From the NCBI GenBank assembly GCA_039184055.1, contig JBCDBH010000159.1, positions 1-12,910 of the forward strand: a stretch of DNA of 12,910 bases. Direction: 5' to 3'. This DNA is from JBCDBH01 sp039184055. GTDB lineage: Bacteria > Acidobacteriota > Thermoanaerobaculia > Multivoradales > J023. A program made the position numbers and the translations under genes. Shown in pieces: positions 1 through 7,200 of the stretch; within the stretch, counting starts at the first letter, position 1, and each line of letters opens with the position of its first letter. The notes below the pieces were generated by a model that did not search any database, was not told the origin of the DNA, and was given only the letters and a program-made list of their open reading frames with translations.

Positions 1-1
1 G

Positions 2-1051
2 TCTGGCGCCGCGGAACCTGGAGCACCGCAACCTGGTGCGTCTGCCTCTGGCATGCTGGGTACAGGTGCCGTACCGGCCGTCGATCCGACCTCGTTGAGC
101 GCCGGGGGGACGTTTCCCGATCCCGCACCGCCCCCACCACGCCGTGCACCGGTCGGTCGCTGGCTGATCACCGGTGCGGTGACGCTGGTCTTGACGGCGG
201 CGCTGGCGGTCGGTGGCTGGTTCTTCTTCCGACCGGGTGCCGAGGTGCCCGAGTTTCGCGGCACGACGCTCGAGGAAGAGATCCAGGTGGAGTCGTCGAA
301 GCTCTATCGCGAAGGCTTGGCGGCGCTCGAAGAGGGAGATTTCGACACCGCGCGCGAGAAGCTCCAGGAAGCGCACGACATGGTGCCCGACAGCCGTCGG
401 ATCAAGCGAGCGCTCGATCAGGCGGTGTCGGGAGTGATCGCGCCCGAGGGTGAGACGAGCCCCGCCGCCGAGGTCGCCCGACGGCTGGCGGCGGCGCGTG
501 AGGCGCTCGATGACCGGGATTACGACGACGCCATCGCGTTGGCGCGCGAGGTGTTGAGTCTCGATCGACGCAATCGCGATGCGCGTGGGCTGATCCAACA
601 GGCGGAAGACGGCAAACGACGGCGGGCGTATGTCACCGGTCGCACGTCGGGCCGTCCCACGACGTCGGCGGGCACCACGACGGATCCGTCGACCACGCCA
701 CCACCCCCGACCCTGGGGACACGGCCCGGGACGCTGGTGATCGACTTCTATTCGCAGATTTCGGACGGCACGGTGACGATCTTCTCCGGTACCGAGCAGA
801 TCTTTCGTCGCGAGTTCGCCTTTACCGAGCGCACCGGACCTTTCACGCGCAAGACGGACGGGCGGATCGACGCCAGCCGTGAGATCGGCGCGGGCGTGCT
901 CGATCTCAAGGTCTATGTGGTGCCCCAGCTCAACGGCCGATCGGGCCGTACCCTCATTCAAGAGGTGCCGGGCGAGATGCTGGCGGGTGGCAGTCAGACC
1001 CTCAAGATCGTTCTGACCGGTGAAGGTCAGCTTCAAGCTTCCCTGCAGTAG
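2..1051 (+). CDS. TPR-containing single-pass membrane protein, C-terminal part (5' partial)
   Basis: The frame is open to the left edge, so the N-terminus is missing. The first in-frame ATG (53) lies inside a Pro/Ala/Gly-rich linker and is probably not the start. Numbering from that ATG, a Pro-rich stretch (about 21-33) precedes one transmembrane helix (about 37-58). Two helical repeats resembling TPRs follow (about 81-113 and 143-177), both showing the A-x2-AL-[DE]-x-D-[FY]-D-x-A pattern. A Thr/Pro-rich linker (about 199-222) leads to a beta-rich C-terminal domain (about 226-332) that I cannot assign. Linker, single helix and extracytoplasmic TPRs are common in the C-terminal half of bacterial Ser/Thr protein kinases and in zinc-ribbon membrane proteins; the missing part would decide between them. 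The TPR region probably mediates protein contacts outside the cytoplasmic membrane (inference). The gene ends 3 bp from the stop of the convergent small gene. Confidence 0.75.
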   Translation, partial: SGAAEPGAPQPGASASGMLGTGAVPAVDPTSLSAGGTFPDPAPPPPRRAPVGRWLITGAVTLVLTAALAVGGWFFFRPGAEVPEFRGTTLEEEIQVESSKLYREGLAALEEGDFDTAREKLQEAHDMVPDSRRIKRALDQAVSGVIAPEGETSPAAEVARRLAAAREALDDRDYDDAIALAREVLSLDRRNRDARGLIQQAEDGKRRRAYVTGRTSGRPTTSAGTTTDPSTTPPPPTLGTRPGTLVIDFYSQISDGTVTIFSGTEQIFRREFAFTERTGPFTRKTDGRIDASREIGAGVLDLKVYVVPQLNGRSGRTLIQEVPGEMLAGGSQTLKIVLTGEGQLQASLQ

Positions 1052-1054
1052 CTC

Positions 1055-1363
1055 TCAGCTTTCGTTTTCGTCGCCCTCTTCAGGCTCGGGGATCTCCACC
1101 GGAGCCGTCGCGACGGCCTCGAGCAAGGCGCGTGCTTCGTCGGCGTGCTGCGCCTGCACGTGGATCGACATGCTCATCAAACCGTGGTGCGCGCTATGGC
1201 TACCGAAGGAGCCGACCGGAAGGAGACTCACCGCTTCTTCACCCTGAACGTAATAGGGGATCTCGGCGTCGCGCAGGATCGATTTCAACACCGGGATCAG
1301 GTTGACGTCATCGGTTTCGTAAATGCTGACCACGTCTGGATGTTCAGGGTTCACGTCGGTCAT
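1055..1363 (-). CDS. DUF2007-type small protein (putative signal-transducing)
   Basis: A 102-residue soluble protein. The pattern fits the DUF2007 family (Pfam PF09413): a short first strand (about 11-16), a helix with hydrophobic heptads (about 20-34), the turn 'AEIPYYVQ' (33-40), a variable middle, then a strand 'SIHVQ' (66-70) and an amphipathic helix (about 73-85). Family members look like small ferredoxin-like or ACT-like folds and are loosely called putative signal-transducing proteins; no biochemical role is established. The C-terminus is acidic (about 89-102). The ATG at 1361-1363 is preceded by AAGGAG with 5-nt spacing, so the start is well supported. It is transcribed divergently from the antiporter gene and convergently with the TPR protein. 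No functional link to either is evident. Confidence 0.8.
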   Translation of the reverse strand: MTDVNPEHPDVVSIYETDDVNLIPVLKSILRDAEIPYYVQGEEAVSLLPVGSFGSHSAHHGLMSMSIHVQAQHADEARALLEAVATAPVEIPEPEEGDENES

Positions 1364-1368
1364 CGGAT

Positions 1369-1374
1369 CTCCTT
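1369..1374 (-). promoter_or_regulatory. Ribosome binding site of the DUF2007 gene
   Basis: AAGGAG on the minus strand, 5 nt before the ATG at 1361-1363. It is one of the strongest Shine-Dalgarno sites in the window and fixes the start of a short gene that could otherwise be doubted. Confidence 0.75.
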
Positions 1375-1458
1375 CCCGCCGTCATGTGGCGTTTGAATAC
1401 CGAATGATCATGGCATGTCTCGGCCAACCCGACCAAACCATCACATCGCGCCGCGACG

Positions 1459-1464
1459 TAGAAT
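1459..1464 (+). promoter_or_regulatory. Possible -10 element upstream of the antiporter gene
   Basis: TAGAAT lies in the 182-bp divergent gap (1364-1545) and matches 5 of 6 positions of the sigma-70 -10 consensus. No convincing -35 hexamer sits 16-18 bp upstream, so this is only a candidate. The same gap must also hold the minus-strand promoter of the DUF2007 gene, for which I see no clear hexamers. An 8-bp palindrome, ATGATCAT, lies at 1404-1411. Confidence 0.2.
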
Positions 1465-1536
1465 GAGTCGAGCTCACTGTTCGTCGCAACCTACGTCAAA
1501 CGCTTGTGGTCACTCGGGTGCTCCGCGCGCGCTCGT

Positions 1537-1542
1537 GGAGGT
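1537..1542 (+). promoter_or_regulatory. Ribosome binding site deciding the antiporter start
   Basis: GGAGGT ends 3 nt before the ATG at 1546. The spacing is short, but no comparable site precedes the upstream in-frame TTG at 1504. The residues between that TTG and the ATG are Arg/Gly-rich and unlike an antiporter N-terminus. Confidence 0.6.
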
Positions 1543-1545
1543 GGT

Positions 1546-2814
1546 ATGGAAAACCTAGGGTTTGTGCTCGTCGCACTCGCGGTGCTGATCTTCGGTGTGG
1601 TGTCGCGCAAGGCGCAGCGTGGGATCTTGACGCCACCGATGGTGTTCACCGGTTTCGGGCTGTTGATCGGTGCGCACGGCTTGCATCTGGTGGATCTCCA
1701 CGTCGACCACGAGCTGATCCACCTGCTCGCCGAGATCACCCTGGTGCTGGTGCTCTTCACCGACGCTTCGCGGATCGACCTGAAGCTGCTGCGCCGCGAT
1801 CACGATTTGCCGGTACGTCTGCTGACCATCGGGCTGCCGCTGATCGCCATCGCGGGGACGGTCACCGGCATGCTGGTGCTCGGGCTCACGGTGTGGAACG
1901 CCGCGCTGCTGGCGGCGCTTCTGACCCCGACCGATGCGGCCTTGGGCCAGGCGGTGGTCTCGGATCGTCGTGTTCCGGTGCGTATCCGCCAGACCTTGAA
2001 CGTCGAAAGCGGGCTCAACGACGGTTTGGCGCTGCCGCTGGTGCTGATCCTGTTGACCGTGGCGTGCGCGGTCGAAAGCGTCGACGATCTCGGCGTCGCG
2101 TATTGGCTGGGCTATATCGGCAAGCAGCTGGTGTTCGGTCCGCTGGTGGGTATCGCGGTGGGGTGGCTCGGTGCCAAAGCGGTCGACAAGGCGATCGAGT
2201 CGGAATGGATGGAGCAGTCCTTCGCCGAAATCGCCGCCGTGGCCCTGGCGTTGCTCGCCTTTGCCGGCGCCGAGCTGGTGGGGGGCAACGGCTTCATCGC
2301 CGCCTTCGTCGGCGGCCTGGTGCTCGGCAACACGTCACGCAACGCCCATGAGCTCGAGTCGTTCGCCGAGGCCGAGGGGCAGCTGCTGACCTTGCTCGTC
2401 TTCCTGGTCTTCGGTGGCGCGATCCTTCCCGAGACCTTTCACATCTTTAGTTGGCAGACGGCTTTGTACGCCGTGCTCAGCCTGACCGTGGTGCGGATGG
2501 TGCCGGTGGCGATCTCGCTGTTGGGCAAGACATTGCGCTGGGAATCGGTGGCGTTTCTCGGCTGGTTTGGCCCACGGGGCATCGCCACGGTGCTCTTTTC
2601 GCTCTTGGTGATCGAGGGTGCGCCGCTCGCCGGACACGAGGAGATCGTCTACGTCGCCATGTTGACGGTGGCGTTCAGCATCGTGCTCCACGGCATCTCG
2701 GCGGCGCCGCTCGCCGGCTGGTATGCCAAGCGTCTCGCGTGCGAGGAAGACGAAAAGGGGCCGGAACACGCCATGGTGAGTGAGATGATGCTGCCCCTCG
2801 AGCCGACCGAGTAA
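1546..2814 (+). CDS. CPA1-family (NhaP-like) Na+(K+)/H+ antiporter
   Basis: A 422-residue polytopic inner-membrane protein of the sodium/hydrogen exchanger family (Pfam PF00999), close to the usual 400-430 residues of the membrane domain. It exchanges H+ for Na+ or K+ across the cytoplasmic membrane, serving pH and ion homeostasis. Visible evidence: hydrophobic segments throughout residues 3-395; the unwound TM4-like motif T127-P-T-D130; the E154-SGLND159 signature, whose adjacent Asn-Asp pair marks electroneutral CPA1/NhaP exchangers; an Arg in 'VVRMVP' (R317); and 'GPRGIA' (342-347), where R344 matches the conserved Arg of the family. The C-terminal tail is short (about 397-422) and acidic, with no RCK/TrkA regulatory domain. 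The start is the ATG behind GGAGGT. The gene appears monocistronic, with about 200 bp before the efflux operon. Which cation it carries cannot be read from the sequence. Confidence 0.9.
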   Translation: MENLGFVLVALAVLIFGVVSRKAQRGILTPPMVFTGFGLLIGAHGLHLVDLHVDHELIHLLAEITLVLVLFTDASRIDLKLLRRDHDLPVRLLTIGLPLIAIAGTVTGMLVLGLTVWNAALLAALLTPTDAALGQAVVSDRRVPVRIRQTLNVESGLNDGLALPLVLILLTVACAVESVDDLGVAYWLGYIGKQLVFGPLVGIAVGWLGAKAVDKAIESEWMEQSFAEIAAVALALLAFAGAELVGGNGFIAAFVGGLVLGNTSRNAHELESFAEAEGQLLTLLVFLVFGGAILPETFHIFSWQTALYAVLSLTVVRMVPVAISLLGKTLRWESVAFLGWFGPRGIATVLFSLLVIEGAPLAGHEEIVYVAMLTVAFSIVLHGISAAPLAGWYAKRLACEEDEKGPEHAMVSEMMLPLEPTE

Positions 2815-2885
2815 GCGAAATCGTCGCGAAACAATCCGCTTCTTCGGTCGTATCGGTGTTGAGTCCCGGTTCTACCGAGCCGTGT

Positions 2886-2907
2886 TGCGACGTACCCGCG
2901 CGTCGCA
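2886..2907. repeat. Inverted repeat in the antiporter-adaptor gap
   Basis: TGCGACG (2886-2892) and CGTCGCA (2901-2907) form a perfect 7-bp stem with an 8-nt loop, about 72 bp after the antiporter stop and about 110 bp before the adaptor start. No T-run follows on either side, so it is not a typical intrinsic terminator. It could be an operator, a Rho-assisted end or chance. Confidence 0.4.
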
Positions 2908-2970
2908 CGGACCTCAATGTCGCCACGTAACCACACACAGCGGTGTAACCCATCGTTCACTTCGTGGCTC

Positions 2971-2976
2971 TATATA
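2971..2976 (+). promoter_or_regulatory. Candidate -10 region for the efflux operon
   Basis: TATATA stands out as AT-rich in this GC-rich DNA. It lies 39 bp before the adaptor ATG, a sensible place for a promoter with a 5' leader of roughly 30 nt. No recognisable -35 hexamer is at the correct spacing, so an activator-dependent or alternative sigma promoter is possible. A direct repeat GTAACC (2927-2932 and 2945-2950, 18-bp period) lies just upstream and could be a regulator site. Both readings are tentative. Confidence 0.25.
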
Positions 2977-3004
2977 GACGACCAGCCCAGCGGTTTGGGG
3001 CTGC

Positions 3005-3008
3005 GGAG
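3005..3008 (+). promoter_or_regulatory. Ribosome binding site deciding the adaptor start
   Basis: GGAG lies 7 nt before the ATG at 3016. That start places a complete lipoprotein signal peptide at the N-terminus. The longer reading frame from ATG 2917 would put 33 polar residues in front of the signal peptide. Confidence 0.6.
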
Positions 3009-3015
3009 CTCTGGT

Positions 3016-4284
3016 ATGTCCTTTCTCAGTCGATATGCCGCCACCTTGCTCGGTGGCGTTCTCGTGTTGTTGCTCGTTCTCCCGCTCGCCAGCTGTTCGC
3101 GTCCCGGTGGCGCCGATGGTGATGATGGCCCGCGTCGTGGCGCCGAAAAAGAAGACGACGAGGAGAAGAAAGAGGAAGAACGGCCACCGGTCGAAGTCGC
3201 GTCGCTGAATCGCGGCTCGATCGAGGCGATGCTGCGTTTCTCGACCAATCTCGAGGCCGAGGATTCGGTCCAGGTGTTCTCCGAGGCGGCGCGTCAGGTG
3301 CTCGATCTGCGTGTCGAGGAGGGCGATCGGGTGCGTAAGGGTCAGGTGTTGATCCGTTTGCAAGACGAGGAGCAGCAGTCGACTCTCGAACGGGTGACGA
3401 TCGAGCTCGACAAGGCGAATCGTGAATACGATCGCCAACAGAATCTCTACAACAAAGACCTGATCAGTGAGCAGGCGTACAACGACGCGACCTACGAGGT
3501 CGAGCGGCTGACGCTCGAGCTCGGCGATGCCAAGCGGCAGCTCAGCTACACCAACGTCACCGCGCCGATCGCCGGCACGATCACCGAGCGGATGGTCAAC
3601 CTCGGCGACTATGTGACCGTCAACCAGCCGCTTTTCCAGCTGGTGGATTTCGACTCGATCGTGGCGCGGATCTTCGTGCCGGAGAAAGAGCTCGGTCGCT
3701 TGCGGGTCGGGCAGACGGCGCGGGTGTTCAGTGATTCTCTCGGTGGCGAGGCGCGCGCCGGCAAGGTGTTGCGGATCGCGCCGGTGGTCGATCCGCGTAG
3801 CGGCACGATCAAGGTGACGGTGGCGATTCCGAGCAACCAGGGTCTCAAGCCGGGTATGTATGTCGAGGTCGAGCTGGTGACCGCGACCTACGACGACGTC
3901 ATGCTGATTCCGAAACGTGCGGTGATCTACGACGACAACCTGCCGTATCTCTTCCGGGTCGTCGAGGGCGACGAGATGAGCGAGGTCGAGCGGGTGGTGC
4001 TCGATATCGAGCTCGAGGACGCCGATCACGTCATGCTCGCCGAGGGTAGCGAAATCGCCGGTCGAGACCGGGTGGTGATCGCTGGACAGGCCGGCATCAA
4101 AGACGGTGCCGAAGTGCGGGTGATCGGTGATCCGCCACGCGTGGCGGCCGATCGCGCCGATGACGCCAGTGACTCCGATGACGCCTCTTCGAATGACGCA
4201 GTGACCGAGGGCGAGGAAACCATCGCCGACATCGGAGACAGCGCGGAAGACGAAAGCTCGGGTGACGAGGCCGAGTCACCATGA
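3016..4284 (+). CDS. RND efflux periplasmic adaptor (membrane fusion) lipoprotein, AcrA/MdtA-like
   Basis: A 422-residue adaptor that should bridge the RND pumps encoded next to it and an outer-membrane channel. It starts with a lipoprotein signal peptide: hydrophobic core 8-24 and lipobox LASC with Cys27, the likely lipid anchor. A charged linker rich in Glu, Asp and Lys (about 34-56) follows. Then come the first lipoyl half (about 84-115, 'VEEGDRVRKGQ'), an alpha-helical hairpin (about 117-176), the second lipoyl half with 'VTAPIAGTI' (181-189), a beta-barrel domain (about 212-290) and a membrane-proximal domain (about 291-370). At the hairpin tip R140-x3-L144-x6-S151 reproduces the RLS motif of AcrA/MacA-type adaptors that contacts TolC-like proteins. 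The C-terminus (about 377-422) is an acidic, probably disordered tail, unusual for the family. The stop overlaps the next start (ATGA), implying translational coupling. The substrate is unknown. Confidence 0.92.
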   Translation: MSFLSRYAATLLGGVLVLLLVLPLASCSRPGGADGDDGPRRGAEKEDDEEKKEEERPPVEVASLNRGSIEAMLRFSTNLEAEDSVQVFSEAARQVLDLRVEEGDRVRKGQVLIRLQDEEQQSTLERVTIELDKANREYDRQQNLYNKDLISEQAYNDATYEVERLTLELGDAKRQLSYTNVTAPIAGTITERMVNLGDYVTVNQPLFQLVDFDSIVARIFVPEKELGRLRVGQTARVFSDSLGGEARAGKVLRIAPVVDPRSGTIKVTVAIPSNQGLKPGMYVEVELVTATYDDVMLIPKRAVIYDDNLPYLFRVVEGDEMSEVERVVLDIELEDADHVMLAEGSEIAGRDRVVIAGQAGIKDGAEVRVIGDPPRVAADRADDASDSDDASSNDAVTEGEETIADIGDSAEDESSGDEAESP

Positions 4285-7200
4285 GCGATAAAGAACACCC
4301 CGAAGAGCCACAACAGGATCACGACGAGCCGTCGCAAGTCGACGAGTCGTTGGATCGTGACGGCGAGGAGCGGGAGGCGTCCGAGGATGCCAGCACGCAG
4401 CCGGTGAACCTGCGTCGTCGGTTGACGAGCTTCACCACCAGCCGCCCGGTAGCGGTGCTGATGGTCTTTCTCGCCGCCATCGCCTTCGGGGCGTTGTCGT
4501 ATGGCCGTCTGCCGGTCACCCTGATGCCCGAGCTGTCGTACCCGACGTTGACGGTGCGCACCGAATATCCGGGCGCGGCGCCCGAAGAGGTCGAAAACGA
4601 CATCAGCCGACCGATCGAGGAATCCCTCGGTGTGGTGTCGGGCTTGGAGCGCATCAGCTCGATCAGCCGTGCCGACGTCAGCGACGTGGTGCTCGAATTC
4701 GCCTGGGACGTCGAGATGGCCGAGGCGATCCAGGACACGCTGGAAAAGCTCGACCTGGTGTTTCTGCCACCCGAGGCCGAGCGGCCGCTGATTCTGCGTT
4801 TCGATCCACAGCTCGATCCGGTGCTCGAGCTGTCGATGTCGGGTGATGGCGATCTCTTCGAGGGCGAAGATGGTCTGCGTCGACTGCGTCGTATCGCCGA
4901 GCTGCAGGTGAAGCGCTCACTCGAGCCGGTCAAGGGCGTGGCTGCGGTGCGGGTGCGGGGTGGTCTCGAAGAAGAGATTCACGTGCTGGTGGACGAAGAA
5001 GCGCTGCGTCGCACCGGGTTGTCGATCCAGCGGGTGATCGAGCGGCTGGCGCAAGAGAACATCAACGTCGCCGGTGGCACGATCAAAGAAGGGCGTACCG
5101 AGTACATGGTGCGGACCCTCAACGAATACACCGATCTGACCGAGATCGCCGACACCGTGATCACGGTGAACGCCGGGCGCGAAGTGCGGCTGCGCGATCT
5201 GGCGCAGGTCGGCATGGCGCACAAGGAACGTCAGATCGCCACGCGCACCGATGGTCGTGAGAGCGTGCAGATCGACGTCTACAAAGAAGCCGACGCCAAT
5301 ATGGTGTCGCTCGCCGATCGCGTGCGTGCCGAGATCGGGGAGTTCGACAAGGAAGCCTTCTTGGCGCGTCAGGAGAATCCGGAAGCCGCCGAGGAAGGCC
5401 GTGGACGTCGTGGCGGGGGCCGCGGGGAAGGTCGTGGCGGCGGCGGTCCAGGTGGTGGCGGCGGCCCGAGCGGTCTCGCCGAGCAGCTCTATGCCACCGA
5501 GGGTGTCGAAATCGCGGTGGTCGCCGATCGCTCGGAGTTCATCGAGAGCAGTATCGCCGAGGTGCGCAACACGGCGGTGATCGGTGGCTTTCTCGCCGTC
5601 ATCGTGCTCTTTCTCTTCCTCGCCAACGTGCGTTCGACCTTCATCATCGCGGTGTCGATTCCGATTTCGCTGGTGGTCACCTTCGCACCCCTCAACCTCG
5701 CCGGGGTGTCGCTCAACATCATGTCGCTCGGCGGTTTGGCGCTCGGTATCGGCATGCTGGTCGATTCGTCGATCGTCGTGCTCGAGTCGATCTTCCGCTG
5801 TCGTGAAGAAGGCGACGATATCGAGACGGCGGCGGTACGTGGCACCCGTGAGGTGCGTGGCGCGGTGATCGCCTCGACCTTGACCTCGATCGCGGTGTTT
5901 TTCCCGATGGTTTTTGTCGAGGGTGTAGCCGGTCAAGCGTTTGGCGATCTCGGTCTGGCGGTCGTCATCTCGCTTTTGGTATCGCTGGTGGTCGCGGTGG
6001 CCTTCATCCCGATGCTCGCCAGTCGTCAGGCGCCCGATCTCGACGAGCTGGGCGCGCAGCTCAAGCTGCGTGCGCCGGCTCTTTTCGGTCAGTTTCGCGA
6101 CGATGTCCAAGGCATCTTCGGCTGGTGGCGTGAGCGCGGGCTGATCGGCAAGATTCTGCTCGTCTGGGTGTTGCCGCTCGGTCTGCTCTACCTCGTGGTG
6201 CGTTTCGTGCTCGGTTTGGTGCTCGCCTTGGTGGGCGTGGTGCCGCTGCTCCTTCTCTACGGCCTCTTCTGGCTGTCGCGGTGGTTGTTCATCCCGGTGA
6301 CCAAATTGGTGTTCGGTGTGTTGATGGCGGTACCGTCGTGGATCACCGAGAAGGTGCTCGGCGTCCTGCAGGGCGTGTATCCACGTGTCTTGCGCTGGTC
6401 GCTGGCCAATCCGCTCGTGATGATTTTGCTTGCCGGGGTGACCTTCTACGCCACCTACGCCATCGGCAGCAACCTCGATAGCGAGCTGCTGCCCGAGGTG
6501 CACCAGGGTGAGGTGACCTTCGAGATCGCCTTGCCGGTGGGCACGCCGCTCGAGGAGACCGAAGCGGTGATCGACCCGATCGCCGAAGCGATTCTCGCCG
6601 AGCGGGAGCACATCGAGAAGCTGCTGGTGACCGTCGGCTACGACCCGGAGAACGCCCAGCGCTCGGACGAGGGTGAGCACACCGCCAAATTCAAGGTGCT
6701 GCTCGATTCGGCGCGTCCCGATACCGAAGCCGCGGTGGTCGACCGGATTCGTGAGCGGCTCGCGGCGATTCCGGATCTCGATGCGCGGGTGACGCGCCCG
6801 GTCCTGTTCAGCTTCCGTACCCCGGTCGAAGTCGAGATCCACGGTGAGGATCTCGATCAGCTCAAGGAATGGGCCGACCGGATCGAGGCGGAAATGGCTT
6901 CGTTGTCGTCGCTGGCCGATGTCGAAACGACCCTGCGCGCCGGCGCTCCGGAAGTGCAGATCGTCTACGATCGCGACCGCTTGGCGCGTTACGAGCTCAA
7001 CGTCCAGACGGTCGCGGCGCAGGTGCGTGACGCGGTGCTCGGCAACGAGGCGACGCGTTACAACCTGCGTGATCGCCGGATTCCCATCCTGGTGCGTTTT
7101 CAAGAAGAGGATCGCGCCACGGTCGAAGACGTGCGTGATCTGCTGGTCAATCCCGGCACCGAGGATCGCCCGATTCCGCTCTCGGCGGTGGCGGCGGTCG

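Noticed and set aside
1504..1545. Upstream TTG start for the antiporter
   Set aside because: It would add 14 Arg/Gly-rich residues without a ribosome site; ATG 1546 has GGAGGT before it.
2886..2907. Intrinsic terminator for the antiporter gene
   Set aside because: The stem is good but no T-run follows, so I list it only as an inverted repeat.
2917..3015. Upstream ATG start for the adaptor
   Set aside because: It would bury the lipoprotein signal peptide behind 33 polar residues; ATG 3016 has GGAG at good spacing and a proper N-terminus.
2914..4029. A 371-codon minus-strand frame opposite the adaptor gene
   Set aside because: Antisense shadow: biased His/Arg/Asp composition, no recognisable domain and no need for it given the strong adaptor gene.
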